Counted from the stretch's first letter, positions 16,096-24,592 are shown. The stretch is DNA of 39,889 nucleotides from JBDHZK01 sp039811865 (GCA_039811865.1 JBDHZK010000007.1:1-39889); one strand, 5' to 3'. Translations and numbers: made by a program. Notes: generated by a model not told the origin, from the letters alone.

Positions 16096-16959
16096 ATGGC
16101 CGCCGTGACCACGATCTTGTCGATCCAGTCCAGCGTCGCGTACGGGCATGTTGGCAACAGCGCCGCCACCTTCCCGCTGATGCGGCTCGGGGTCGAGGTG
16201 TGGCCAGTGCTCACCGTGCACTTCTCGAACCACACCGGCTATGGCGCCTGGCGTGGGCCCCTGTTGAGCGCCGAGGATGTCGCGGCCGTGATCATGGGGG
16301 TGGACGAGCGCGGCGTGCTTCCCCGGGTGGACGCCGTCCTGTCCGGCTATCAGGGCGCGGAGACCGTCGGAGCGGCGATCCTGGACGCGGTCGATCTGGT
16401 CCGGACGCGAAACCCGAAGTCCATCTACTGCTGCGACCCGGTCATGGGCGATGTGGGCCGGGGCTTCTTCGTGCGTCCCGGGATACCGGAGTTCATGCGC
16501 GATCGGGTCGTCCCGAACGCCCAGATCGTCACGCCGAATCACTTCGAGCTCGACTTCCTCACCGGTCGGCAAACCGGCACGTTGGACGAAGTGCTCGCGG
16601 CCGTGGACGCGCTCCGCGCGCTGGGCCCGAGCGTCGTCCTGGTGACCAGCGTCGTGGTAGCCGGTTCGGACGAGGATGAGCTGACCATGGTGCTGGTTAC
16701 CGACGCCGGCGCCTGGCAGGTGACGACACCTCGGCTGGAGCGGACCTTCACGGGCTCGGGCGACCTCACCGCGGCGCTCTTCTTGGCGAATTTCCTGGAG
16801 AGCCCGGACCCGGCCCTGGCTCTCGGCAAGACGGCCAACGCCGTCTACTCGGTGCTCAAGGCCACCACCGATTCCGGGTCGGCCGAACTGCTCCTGGTGG
16901 GCGCACAGGAAGAACTCGTCGCCCCCACGTACACCTTCGGCGTCACCCGGATTCGCTAG
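16096..16959 (+). CDS. pdxY: Pyridoxal kinase
   Basis: A 287-residue ribokinase-fold enzyme, the same length as E. coli PdxY. It phosphorylates pyridoxal to pyridoxal 5'-phosphate in B6 salvage. Characteristic segments are SIQSSVAYGHVGNSAA at the N-terminus, HFSNHTGYG, CDPVMGD, TPNHFELDFL and the anion-hole/catalytic GSGDLTAALF, in which Asp is the catalytic base. The ATG at 16096 is chosen; a GTG at 16105 would remove three residues and is possible because no clear ribosome site is visible. It follows the MurA-like gene after 85 bases and precedes the phosphodiesterase gene after 147 bases, all on the plus strand. Confidence 0.9.
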   Translation: MAAVTTILSIQSSVAYGHVGNSAATFPLMRLGVEVWPVLTVHFSNHTGYGAWRGPLLSAEDVAAVIMGVDERGVLPRVDAVLSGYQGAETVGAAILDAVDLVRTRNPKSIYCCDPVMGDVGRGFFVRPGIPEFMRDRVVPNAQIVTPNHFELDFLTGRQTGTLDEVLAAVDALRALGPSVVLVTSVVVAGSDEDELTMVLVTDAGAWQVTTPRLERTFTGSGDLTAALFLANFLESPDPALALGKTANAVYSVLKATTDSGSAELLLVGAQEELVAPTYTFGVTRIR

Positions 16960-17106
16960 CGCCTGCTCGCCGACTGCGCCCAGGCCGTCCGGCGGGCGGC
17001 TCGTTCCGGCCTCAGCCCGAACTCCGGGCGAATCGTGCGGCAATCCTGCACAACGGCCGAGCGCGGCACGAGCGCCGCATCGCCACCGGCCCCCATACTG
17101 AGCCTC

Positions 17107-17898
17107 GTGCGCGCCGCCGACTATCCCTGCCTGCGGGGTTTCGCCGCGATCGTGCATCGGGGCGGCGCGGCGTACGGCCCCAACCTCGGCCGCGAGAACA
17201 CCATGCACGCGTTCGGCCAGGCGGTCGCGCTTGGTTTTGACTATCTGGAGACCGACCTGCACACCACGGCTGACGGCACGCTGGTCGCCTTTCACGATGC
17301 CGACCTGCGCCGCGTGACCGGCCAGCCGGGTCGGATCGCGGACTACTCCGCCGCCCAGGTGGCGGAGTTCCGCGTTGGCGGAATCGACCCGATCCCGACC
17401 TTCGAGGAGATCGTGGCCGGTTTCCCAGGCGTCCGACTGAACCTCGACATCAAGGACGATCGAGCCGTGGAGCCGCTGGTCCGTTCGATCCGTCGGCATG
17501 GCATCGCCGCACGGGTCTGCGTCGGATCGTTCGGGCCTCGGCGGCTTTGGCGCTTCCGCCGCCTCATGGGGACGTCCGTAGCGACCGCCGCTGGGCGCCT
17601 CGGCGTCGCGTGGGCGACTCTGGCCGCCCGTCCCATGCGGCTGGTCAGAACCCCTGCGCCCGCGTTTCAAGTACCGCTGGATGTGCCCCGACCGGGCGGC
17701 GGCCGAATCCGGGTGCTGACGCCGCGCCTGATCGCCGCCGCGCACGCCGCGGAGCGCGTCGTCCACGCGTGGACCGTCGACGACGCCGAAACCATGAACC
17801 GCCTGATCGACGAGGGCGTCGACGGCATCGTCACCGATCGCATCGACGTCCTCAAAGACGTGTTGACGGCCCGTGGAATGTGGGAGGGAACGCGATGA
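17107..17898 (+). CDS. Glycerophosphodiester phosphodiesterase
   Basis: A 263-residue GDPD-family TIM barrel that would hydrolyse glycerophosphodiesters to glycerol-3-phosphate and an alcohol. Catalytic and metal residues are His17-Arg18 (VHRGG), Glu30-Asn31 (RENT), Glu48 and Asp50 (LETDLH) and His63 (AFHD); the barrel ends with GVDGIVTDR. No signal peptide is apparent, so it is likely cytosolic. The GTG at 17107 is preceded at seven bases by CATACT. Its stop overlaps the start of the transporter gene as ATGA, so the pair is translationally coupled. Confidence 0.88.
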   Translation: MRAADYPCLRGFAAIVHRGGAAYGPNLGRENTMHAFGQAVALGFDYLETDLHTTADGTLVAFHDADLRRVTGQPGRIADYSAAQVAEFRVGGIDPIPTFEEIVAGFPGVRLNLDIKDDRAVEPLVRSIRRHGIAARVCVGSFGPRRLWRFRRLMGTSVATAAGRLGVAWATLAARPMRLVRTPAPAFQVPLDVPRPGGGRIRVLTPRLIAAAHAAERVVHAWTVDDAETMNRLIDEGVDGIVTDRIDVLKDVLTARGMWEGTR

Positions 17899-19265
17899 AA
17901 AGCACCCGGCAGCAGCGCGCCTGGTACTGGTACGACTGGGCGAACTCCGCCTACTTCACGACCACCTACACGGTATTGATCGGGCCCTACCTGACCAGCC
18001 TCGCCACCAACGCCGCCTGCCCGGCGCTGCCGGACGGCCAGCAGTGCACAACCAACCTGAACGTCCTCGGCATTCCCGTGGCACCAGGCTCCCTCCACCC
18101 GTACACGGCGACCTTCGCCACGCTTGTCTCGGCCGTCCTCCTGATCCTGGTGGGGGCGTTGGCCGACCGCTCGGCCAAGCCCCAAAACTGGCTCGCGGCG
18201 TCCGCCGCGATCGGGGCCACCGCCGCCAGCGCCATGTTCTTTCTCGAGGGCGACAACTGGCAGTTGGGCGTGACGCTCTACGTGATCGCGACCCTGAGTA
18301 TCGGGGCGTCGTTGGTGGTCTACGACGCGATCCTTTGCCGCATAGCGACGCCCGATCAGCGCGACGCCGTGTCGAGCAAGGGCTGGGCGCTGGGCTATCT
18401 GGGCGGTGGTTTGCTGCTCGCCCTGAATCTGGCTTTGCTCACCCTCCACGATCGACTGGGGATCAGCACGGGAATGGCCGTCCGGATCAGCCTGTTGTCC
18501 GCGGGGCTGTGGTGGGGGCTGTTCACCCTCATCCCCTACCTGGGTCTGCGCAACCTGCCCCGTCGGGCGCTGGATGCGGACGATCCAGGCCCGTCCGCGG
18601 GCACATCGGTCGGCGCGGCGGTCGGCCAGACCTGGCGGCAACTGGTGCACACGCTGCGAGATCTGCGCAACTACCCCCAGACGATGTGGTTTCTGGTGGC
18701 ATACCTGTTCTACAACGACGGTATCCAGACGGTGATCGGGCAGTCCAGCCTGTTCGCCCAGGCGGAGCTGGGCATGTCGACCGGGCAGGTGATGATGGTC
18801 TTCCTGCTGATCCAGTTCATCGCCTTCTTCGGCGCGCTGGCGTTCGGTCGGGCGGCTGGAAGCTTCGGGGCCAAGCGGGTCATCCTCGCCGGGATCGGTA
18901 TCTGGCTGGTGGTGGTCGCGGCGGCCTTCTTGGTGCCGTCGGGCAGTTTTGGCGGTTTCGTGGCCCTGGGGGCCGCGATCGGCCTGGTTCTCGGCGGGAC
19001 CCAAGCTCTCAGCCGCTCGCTGTTCAGCCAGCTGGTTCCGGCCAGACGTGAGGCGGAGTACTTCAGCTTGTACCAGGCCATGGAGCGGGGCACCAGTTGG
19101 TCGGGCACCCTCGTCTACGGTCTGGCTTTCCAGTTCGCCGGCTCCTATCGCTTCTCGATCATCGCCTTGGTCGCCTTCTTCTTGTTGGGTGGCCTGCTCC
19201 TGCTGCGCGTCGATGTTCGGAGGGGCATCCACGATGCTGGGAACCCGCAGCCCAAGATCATCTGA
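17895..19265 (+). CDS. UMF1-family (Atg22-like) major facilitator transporter
   Basis: A 456-residue integral membrane protein with about 11-12 hydrophobic segments. The first helix region WYWYDWANSAYFTTTYTVLI and the later YNDGIQTVIGQSSLFA segment are signatures of the UMF1/Atg22-like branch of the MFS. The yeast relative exports amino acids from the vacuole; bacterial substrates are unknown. The extended loop after helix 1 (TNAACPALPDGQQCTTN) contains two cysteines that could pair outside the cell. Its ATG overlaps the stop of the phosphodiesterase gene, suggesting a joint role in using lipid-derived glycerophosphodiester products. rbpA follows after 114 bases. Confidence 0.85.
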   Translation: MKSTRQQRAWYWYDWANSAYFTTTYTVLIGPYLTSLATNAACPALPDGQQCTTNLNVLGIPVAPGSLHPYTATFATLVSAVLLILVGALADRSAKPQNWLAASAAIGATAASAMFFLEGDNWQLGVTLYVIATLSIGASLVVYDAILCRIATPDQRDAVSSKGWALGYLGGGLLLALNLALLTLHDRLGISTGMAVRISLLSAGLWWGLFTLIPYLGLRNLPRRALDADDPGPSAGTSVGAAVGQTWRQLVHTLRDLRNYPQTMWFLVAYLFYNDGIQTVIGQSSLFAQAELGMSTGQVMMVFLLIQFIAFFGALAFGRAAGSFGAKRVILAGIGIWLVVVAAAFLVPSGSFGGFVALGAAIGLVLGGTQALSRSLFSQLVPARREAEYFSLYQAMERGTSWSGTLVYGLAFQFAGSYRFSIIALVAFFLLGGLLLLRVDVRRGIHDAGNPQPKII

Positions 19266-19379
19266 CCGTCAGCCCCTTTGCCTTGGCCGGTGGCCCCGCT
19301 AGGGTCGAGGGGGCGGCTCTGGGGAACTATCTGCGCGTCCATCGGCGTTGACCTTGCGAGAGACCCCCGGGAGGAAGAC

Positions 19380-19715
19380 ATGGCAGATCGAGCACTACGC
19401 GGTTCGGGCCTCGGCTCGAAGAGCTTCGAGGACGAGGTGGGCATCGAGTTCGCCGCCCGCCAGGAGATCGGCTTCGATTGTCCGCGCGCCCATCACTTCA
19501 CGATCACCTTCGCCGAAGAAGCCGAACTCCCAACCGAATGGGAGTGCCCGCGCTGCGGCCAGATCGGCAAGCGGTCCGACGGTGTGACGGCCGAGGCGAA
19601 GGAGACCAAACCGCCCCGCACACACTGGGACATGCTGCGCGAGCGTCGCTCCATCCCAGAACTCGAAGATCTCCTGGCCGAGCGGCTTGAGGAGATCCGC
19701 ACCCCGCGCGACTAG
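19380..19715 (+). CDS. rbpA: RNA polymerase-binding protein RbpA
   Basis: A 111-residue actinobacterial RNA polymerase accessory factor that binds the principal sigma factor and stabilises the open complex. The N-terminal tail (MADRALRGSGLGSKSFEDE) is followed by the core domain with Cys34, His38, Cys56 and Cys59, the same zinc ligands and spacing as Streptomyces RbpA, and then the C-terminal sigma-interacting helices (RTHWDMLRERRSIPELEDLL). GGGAGGA precedes the ATG at 19380. A promoter-like TTGCCT with TAGGGT 16 bases on lies about 80 bases upstream. Its presence fixes the phylum as Actinomycetota. Confidence 0.95.
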   Translation: MADRALRGSGLGSKSFEDEVGIEFAARQEIGFDCPRAHHFTITFAEEAELPTEWECPRCGQIGKRSDGVTAEAKETKPPRTHWDMLRERRSIPELEDLLAERLEEIRTPRD

Positions 19716-19761
19716 CTGGGCGTCGATCGCCTTCATCTTCGTCGTGGCGCCAAACGCGAGC

Positions 19762-19811
19762 GACACCGCGGGGCCCGGTCTGCTTGCCTCAGTCCGGGCC
19801 CCGCGGTCGTC
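19762..19811. terminator. Strong hairpin between convergent rbpA and focA-like genes
   Basis: ACCGCGGGGCCCGG (19765-19778) pairs perfectly with CCGGGCCCCGCGGT (19794-19807), and flanking GAC/GTC extend the stem past a one-base bulge. The loop is 15 bases. There is no T-run, but the position between two converging stops makes a bidirectional terminator likely. Confidence 0.65.
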
Positions 19812-19832
19812 CAGCCAAGGGCGATGTGAGTG

Positions 19833-20690
19833 CTACTTGCTGACGGTTGCGTTCTTGAGGAACGAGCGATCGTCGTTTGCGTAGGCGTAGTAGAAGCCGA
19901 TCAGGACGCCGCCGCCAAGATAGTTGCCCAGCAACGCGATCCCGACGTTGGCCAGCGCCGCCCAAACGTCGATGCCGTGCAGCAGGCCAACCACGGTGAA
20001 CAACACCGTGTTCGCCACGGAGTGCTCGAAGCCGCAGAACGCGAAGATGAAGACCGACACGATCATGCCGACGCTCTTGGTCCAGTCGTCGTGGATGAGC
20101 CCGTTGTAGACCAGCAGCATCGACAGGTTGATCATGAAGTTGCAGAGGATGGCGCGGACGAACAGATCGGCCCAACCGGCTGGGCCATGCGCGATGTACT
20201 CGAGCTTGTGCGCCACCGCGCCGTCGACCGCCGTCAGGATGCTCCCACTGATCAGGGTGCTGAACTTGACGAGGATGGCGATCAGGCAGCCGCCGAGGAA
20301 GTTGCCCAGGTAGCACATCCCCAGCAGCTTCAGCCCGCGGCCGATCGAGGTGCCCTTGTGGTAGGCGCCGATCGAGACGATCATCATGTTCGAAGTGAGC
20401 AGTTCGGATTTCGTGTAATAGATGAACACGAGCGCGAATCCGAAGGCGAGCGCGCCGACCAGCTTTCCGATGCCGCTGAGCGTGGTCTCGCCGAGCTTCA
20501 GATCGGCGAACGTCGCGACGACCGTGAAATTGACCAGGTACATCAGGCCGATGATGATGCCGGCCATCGCCGCGCGCTGCAGATAACGCTGCGCGATCGC
20601 ACCCGACATTTGATGCTTGGTATCCAGCGCGCCCAGAACCGTGCTGATGAAGTGCTTCCCGGGGAAGAGATCGTCGCTCACGCGCCCCAT
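19833..20690 (-). CDS. Formate/nitrite transporter family channel (FocA-like)
   Basis: A 285-residue FNT-family channel with six hydrophobic segments. Diagnostic segments are KSELLTSNMM, the ILCNFMINLSMLLVYN stretch, FCGFEHSVANTVL with the conserved pore histidine, and GNYLGGGVLIGFYYAY. The family forms pentamers that pass formate, nitrite or hydrosulfide; the FGFEHS-type centre here resembles FocA more than NirC, but selectivity cannot be assigned from sequence. It would serve mixed-acid fermentation if pyruvate formate-lyase exists elsewhere. The ATG at 20690 is used; a nearby GTG four codons later is possible. It lies between rbpA and fxsA, which are normally close neighbours. Confidence 0.88.
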   Translation of the reverse strand: MGRVSDDLFPGKHFISTVLGALDTKHQMSGAIAQRYLQRAAMAGIIIGLMYLVNFTVVATFADLKLGETTLSGIGKLVGALAFGFALVFIYYTKSELLTSNMMIVSIGAYHKGTSIGRGLKLLGMCYLGNFLGGCLIAILVKFSTLISGSILTAVDGAVAHKLEYIAHGPAGWADLFVRAILCNFMINLSMLLVYNGLIHDDWTKSVGMIVSVFIFAFCGFEHSVANTVLFTVVGLLHGIDVWAALANVGIALLGNYLGGGVLIGFYYAYANDDRSFLKNATVSK

Positions 20691-20792
20691 CGTGGCAGCC
20701 CGGGATGCGGGACGCGCCGCACCTTCGGAAGCCCACGGAGCTTCACATCTGAGAATCTGCGGCTGGTTGACTTTCGCAGCAACCGTGGATTA

Positions 20793-21338
20793 CTAAGGCT
20801 CGATTTCCCCGCGAATCACATCATTTGAGTGATTCGCGGACGGCGGCTGCGGGTCCGGGACGGCCTCGCCTCGGATGACGGTCTCCGGCTCCAAGCGGGC
20901 CTGGAGCACGCCGACGTCCACGCCGTGCTTGGCCACGCTGCGCGCAACGAAAAAGCCGATCAGCTTTCGTGCGAGTGGCCGAGTGAAGGGGAGCAGACAA
21001 AACAGCCCGAGAACGTCGGTGAAATAGCCGGGCAGCATCAGCATGATGCCGCCGACCAGCACCAAAGCCCCATCGGCCAACTCCCCGGTGGGCATTCGCC
21101 CGGAATTGAAGGCCTCGGTCAAGGCTCGCCAGGCCCGCCGTCCCTCCCGCCGCATCAGCCAGCCGCCGAGGAACCCCTCGGCGATCAGGATGATCAGCGT
21201 CGGCAACAGCCCGATCACATCGCCAACCCGGAAGAGGAGCCAAACCTCGAAGATCGGGATGAGGATGAACAGCGCCACCAGGGCCCAAAGGCCCCAGCGG
21301 ATCGGTCGCCGAGCGTGGACGACGGGCGGCTGGCTCAC
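20793..21338 (-). CDS. fxsA: FxsA family membrane protein
   Basis: A 181-residue protein with four hydrophobic segments. FxsA signatures are FEVWLLFRVGDVIG, LRREGRRAWRAL-like charged loop, DGALVLVGGIMLMLPGYFTDVLG and LPFTRP. The E. coli protein is known for suppressing phage T7 exclusion by F plasmids; its normal role is unclear. The GTG start at 21338 overlaps the stop of the mannose synthase gene as GTGA, indicating translational coupling. The hydrophilic C-terminal tail is coded through a 10-bp perfect hairpin. Confidence 0.9.
   Translation of the reverse strand: MSQPPVVHARRPIRWGLWALVALFILIPIFEVWLLFRVGDVIGLLPTLIILIAEGFLGGWLMRREGRRAWRALTEAFNSGRMPTGELADGALVLVGGIMLMLPGYFTDVLGLFCLLPFTRPLARKLIGFFVARSVAKHGVDVGVLQARLEPETVIRGEAVPDPQPPSANHSNDVIRGEIEP
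20810..20838. terminator. Hairpin within the 3' end of fxsA
   Basis: CGCGAATCAC (20810-20819) and GTGATTCGCG (20829-20838) are a perfect 10-bp stem with a 9-base loop. On the fxsA strand it is followed by GGGAAAT, then the stop codon at 20795-20793. It may end the lrp-lnt-ppm-fxsA transcript although it lies inside the coding region and has no U-run. Confidence 0.45.
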
Positions 21339-22420
21339 TTCCCGGAGCCGCTCACTTTGGACTTGGCCTGGTTGGCGAACTCGCCGGCCTTGTGAGTAGC
21401 GTCCTTGGCGAGTTCGCCGGCCTTCTTGCCGGCGTCCTTGGCGAACTCGGCAGCCTTGGCCGGGACGCCGCTGTCGACGATCTTGTCCTTCAGCTCGCCG
21501 GCCTTCTTGCCGGCGTCCTTGGCGAGCTCGGCCGCCTTGGCCGGGACGCCGCTGTCGACGATCTTGTCCTTCAGCTCACCGGCCTTGGCACCGGCGTCCT
21601 TGGCGAGCCTGCTGGCCGTTGCCTTCAGATCCACTTGTTCTCCTCCGATCTGGCCGGCCGGGCGGCCGTTGCCGCCGACCAGCGACTTCAGCTGCCCGAG
21701 TCGATGGGCGATGCCCCAACGGGCAGTCAGCAACGCCGCCTCGATGACGATGTTGCGACTCATCTTCGACTGTCCGCGCTCCCGCTCGATGAACTCGATC
21801 GGAACTTCCTTGACCACGAACCCGCGCTGCAATGCCTTCCAGGCAAGATCAACCTGGAAGCCGTAGCCGGCGGCTTCGATGTTATGCAGTCCGATCCCGC
21901 GCAACGTGTCGGCGCGAAACGCGTTGAAGCCGCCCGTGGCGTCCTTGAGCTTGATGCCGAGCCACGCCTGGGTCCACAGATTCCCGGCCCTCGAAAGCAC
22001 CTCGCGAGACTTCGGCCAGTTCACCACGCGTCCGCCCGGCACCCAGCGGGAGCCCTTGACCATGTCGGCCGTCTTCAGCGCCTCAAGCAGCAACGGCAAC
22101 TGTTCGGGCTGATGCGAACCGTCGGCGTCATGCTCGACGAGAACGTCGTAGCCGTTGTCCAGGCCCCACTGGAAGCCCGCGAGGTACGCCTTGCCGAGAC
22201 CCTCCTTGCCGTGGCGATGCAGGACATGCACGTGATCGTCGCCGTCGGCCATTCGATCGGCGATGTCGCCGGTGCCGTCCGGGGAGTTGTCGTCGGCGAC
22301 CAGCACATGTGCGGACGGGACGCTGGTGCGCAGCCGCCCGACGATGCTCTCGATGTTCTCGGCCTCGTTGAACGTGGGGATAATGACCAGGACCTTGTCG
22401 AGGGTCGCAGGCTCGGGCAT
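21335..22420 (-). CDS. ppm: Polyprenol monophosphomannose synthase with a repeat-rich C-terminal tail
   Basis: A 361-residue protein. Residues 1-245 are a GT2 glycosyltransferase of the dolichol/polyprenol-phosphate mannose synthase type: IIPTFNEAENI, the donor-site DDNSPDGTG, EHDADGSHQP, GSRWVPGG and the lipid-acceptor motif RGQSKMS. It would move mannose from GDP-mannose to polyprenyl phosphate on the cytosolic face of the membrane, feeding lipoglycan or protein mannosylation. The last 100 residues are a hydrophilic amphipathic tail with two near-identical 27-residue units (KAGELKDKIVDSGVPAKAAE core). GGAGAG lies five bases before the ATG at 22420. The gene follows lnt and is coupled to fxsA by a GTGA overlap. 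Confidence 0.9.
   Translation of the reverse strand: MPEPATLDKVLVIIPTFNEAENIESIVGRLRTSVPSAHVLVADDNSPDGTGDIADRMADGDDHVHVLHRHGKEGLGKAYLAGFQWGLDNGYDVLVEHDADGSHQPEQLPLLLEALKTADMVKGSRWVPGGRVVNWPKSREVLSRAGNLWTQAWLGIKLKDATGGFNAFRADTLRGIGLHNIEAAGYGFQVDLAWKALQRGFVVKEVPIEFIERERGQSKMSRNIVIEAALLTARWGIAHRLGQLKSLVGGNGRPAGQIGGEQVDLKATASRLAKDAGAKAGELKDKIVDSGVPAKAAELAKDAGKKAGELKDKIVDSGVPAKAAEFAKDAGKKAGELAKDATHKAGEFANQAKSKVSGSGK
21415..21610. repeat. 81-bp in-frame tandem repeat in the ppm tail
   Basis: Two full 81-base units start at 21415 and 21496 and a diverging partial one at 21577. They differ by only a few bases and code on the minus strand for 27-residue Lys/Ala/Glu-rich units. Confidence 0.85.
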
Positions 22421-22476
22421 GAGCACTCTCCAGGGGATTGGGCAACGACGGTTTGTCGCCTCAAAACTACCTCACC

Positions 22477-24111
22477 TCACCGTCGCCAACGTTGACGGAT
22501 GACCCTGGACGTACCCGCGAGCGCCCCTAGCAGGCCCATTAAGGCCAACGCCAGGTCTAGCCCGGCAGCCAGCCGGACGGCCGGGGTGACGGCGCTGCGC
22601 AGCGGCATCGGGTACGCACCCGAGGCGGACGTCCCCTCGCTCGTGCGCATTCTCACCGAGCCGTCCGGCTCGACGAAGCCGGACAGGCTGTTGGTCGTCG
22701 CGACGATGATCTCGCGACGCGTCTCCATCGCCCGGACGCGCGTGATCGCGAACTGCTGCGCCACCTGCGCCGAGCCGCGATAGGTCGCGTTGTTCGACTG
22801 CACGGTCACGACCTGAGCGCCGCCGGTGATCGCGGAGTAAACGGTCTGGTCGTAGGCGAGTTCGAAGCAGATCACGTCGCCGACCACTAGCGGACGACCA
22901 TCGGCCAGCCTCACCCGGAGCGCACCGGGGGTGGTTCCGGGAACGGATTGCGCGCCCACCCGTGCAAGCAGCGGAATCAGGGGAAGGAGTTGATCGCGGA
23001 AGGGGATGAACTCACCGAACGGGACCAGGTTGCGCTTGTCGTAGCGGGCTTCGACATGGCCCCCGGGTTGCCACCACAGCCCGGACGTCTGGCGCTGTCC
23101 CGGTCCCGGTCCTCGCATCACGGCACCGACAAAGATCGGGCGCCCGGCCAAGCGGGCCGCGGCATCCACTACCTCTGCGGTGATCTGGTCTCGCGTCGGG
23201 TCGATGTCGGTCGAGTTCTCCGGCCACAAGATGAAGTCCGGTTCGGGTACCTGGCCCGTCTGCGCCTTGGCCAGCAGCGCGATCGTTTCGGACAGGTGGT
23301 TGTTGGTGACCGACCGCTCGCGGCCGAGCGCCTCGATGCCCACCCCGTCCACGTTGCCTTGGACGAAACCAACGGTAACGCTGGGCCCGTCGGCCGCCGG
23401 CTGGTAGGCGAACCCAGCGAACCCGGCGAGCAACACCGCCAGCGCGATGGCGCCGGTCGCGATCCGGCGGCGGGCCGGCCCGGGCTCCACCAGATAGGCG
23501 AGGATCTGCCCGGCCAGCGCGGTCAGGAAGCTGACCCCGGCCAAACCAACGAACGGCAGGTAGCCGGCCAACGGGGCATCCACCATGGTGAAGCCGAGAC
23601 GAACCCAGCCGAAGCCGCCGAACGGAAAGCGCGAGTACGCGTACTCCACCATCGCCCAGCAGCCCGCCGCCCAAAGCGGCCACCAGCGCAACCGTCCGAC
23701 CAAGCGGATGCCGACGCCGATAGTGGCGAACCAGCCCGCCTCGAACCCGATCACCGCGACCGCCGCCGCCGGATGAACGGCCTTGAGCCAGTTGACCGTC
23801 ACGGCGAGGAACGCCAGGCCGAACAAGTAGCCCGGTGCCGCCCAGCCGAGCAACCGGCGAACCGGGCGCCGGGGTCGGTTCAATCGGCGCGACATCCCTT
23901 CGACAAGCTCGGGCGACGAGCTTTCGCCGGGCTGAGCCGACGATCCAGAATCATTGGCTGACCTCGTCGAGGTAAGCCGACGCCGACGGATCGTCCAGGT
24001 CAGCAAGGCGGGACCGACGATGGCGAGCGGCCACCACGAAACCGGGGCGAACGCCAACCCCGTAATGGCACCGGCGACCAGGGGCAGGCAAATGCGGATC
24101 CAGCGCGGCAC
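22477..24111 (-). CDS. lnt: Apolipoprotein N-acyltransferase
   Basis: A 544-residue membrane enzyme that adds the third acyl chain to lipoproteins. Several N-terminal hydrophobic segments are followed by a nitrilase-type domain with the catalytic triad Glu298 (WPENSTD), Lys359 (YDKRNLVPFGEFIP) and Cys415 (ICFELAYD). A long cytoplasmic loop at residues about 45-85 contains SSPELVEGMSRR, coded by a stretch that looks like an inserted REP-like palindrome. Mycobacteria have Lnt and the mannose synthase fused or adjacent; here they are separate neighbours 56 bases apart. The GTG at 24111 lies nine bases after the regulator gene's stop, so they are likely one operon. Confidence 0.92.
   Translation of the reverse strand: MPRWIRICLPLVAGAITGLAFAPVSWWPLAIVGPALLTWTIRRRRLTSTRSANDSGSSAQPGESSSPELVEGMSRRLNRPRRPVRRLLGWAAPGYLFGLAFLAVTVNWLKAVHPAAAVAVIGFEAGWFATIGVGIRLVGRLRWWPLWAAGCWAMVEYAYSRFPFGGFGWVRLGFTMVDAPLAGYLPFVGLAGVSFLTALAGQILAYLVEPGPARRRIATGAIALAVLLAGFAGFAYQPAADGPSVTVGFVQGNVDGVGIEALGRERSVTNNHLSETIALLAKAQTGQVPEPDFILWPENSTDIDPTRDQITAEVVDAAARLAGRPIFVGAVMRGPGPGQRQTSGLWWQPGGHVEARYDKRNLVPFGEFIPFRDQLLPLIPLLARVGAQSVPGTTPGALRVRLADGRPLVVGDVICFELAYDQTVYSAITGGAQVVTVQSNNATYRGSAQVAQQFAITRVRAMETRREIIVATTNSLSGFVEPDGSVRMRTSEGTSASGAYPMPLRSAVTPAVRLAAGLDLALALMGLLGALAGTSRVIRQRWRR
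23893..23940. repeat. REP-like palindromic element inside lnt
   Basis: The stretch begins CATCCCTTCGACAAGCTCGG. AAGCTC (23905-23910) pairs with GAGCTT (23918-23923), and flanking CGA/TCG extend the stem past one unpaired base. TTCGACAAGCTC is the core of dispersed palindromic repeats I recall from other high-GC bacterial genomes, and on the minus strand it is translated as PELVEG. I saw no second copy in this window. Confidence 0.5.
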
Positions 24112-24120
24112 CGGGCGAGC

Positions 24121-24567
24121 CTACTGCGCCGGCGCGATCACCGGCCGATCGGCGAACCGGGCAGACAGCACCAACGACGTCCTCGTCGACACACCGAGCG
24201 TCCGGATCTGATTCAGGACGGCTTCGAGATCGGCCGGAGTGGCCACCTGCACCACCAGCAAGTAGCTCTCCTCCCCCGCGACCGCGTAACAAGACGCGAT
24301 GTCCTCGATCTCCTCGAGTCGTTCGGGCAACCGGTCCTCGGTGGCGGGATCGACGGCCTTGAGCGCGACGAACGCCGTCAACATCAACCCCTGGGCCTCG
24401 GGGTCGATCCGCGCCGAGTAGCCCTTGATCAGCCCGCGCTGCTCCAGGCGGCGGACGCGCTGCTGCGCGGCGGACGTCGACAGGCCCGTCTTCTTCCCGA
24501 TATCGGTGTAAGACATTCGGCCTTCGACCGCCAGCAACGAAAGGATTTGGCGATCGATGCTCTCCAT
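24121..24567 (-). CDS. Lrp/AsnC family transcriptional regulator
   Basis: A 148-residue regulator with an N-terminal winged helix-turn-helix (MSYTDIGKKTGLSTSAAQQRVRRLEQRGLIKGY, split at about 18-50) and a C-terminal RAM/AsnC ligand-binding domain with ASCYAVAGEESYLLVVQVATP. Such proteins sense amino acids and assemble as octamers. The ATG at 24567 is only 25 bases from the divergent exonuclease ATG, so both promoters overlap and the regulator may autoregulate and affect that gene. Downstream, lnt starts nine bases after its stop. Confidence 0.88.
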   Translation of the reverse strand: MESIDRQILSLLAVEGRMSYTDIGKKTGLSTSAAQQRVRRLEQRGLIKGYSARIDPEAQGLMLTAFVALKAVDPATEDRLPERLEEIEDIASCYAVAGEESYLLVVQVATPADLEAVLNQIRTLGVSTRTSLVLSARFADRPVIAPAQ

Positions 24568-24592
24568 AGGCCAATCGTGACACCATGCCGCC

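Noticed and set aside
14550..16235. A 561-codon open frame on the minus strand opposite the XRE-MurA gene
   Set aside because: Composition is Gly/Arg/Asp-rich without hydrophobic pattern, and the plus-strand frame carries clear catalytic motifs.
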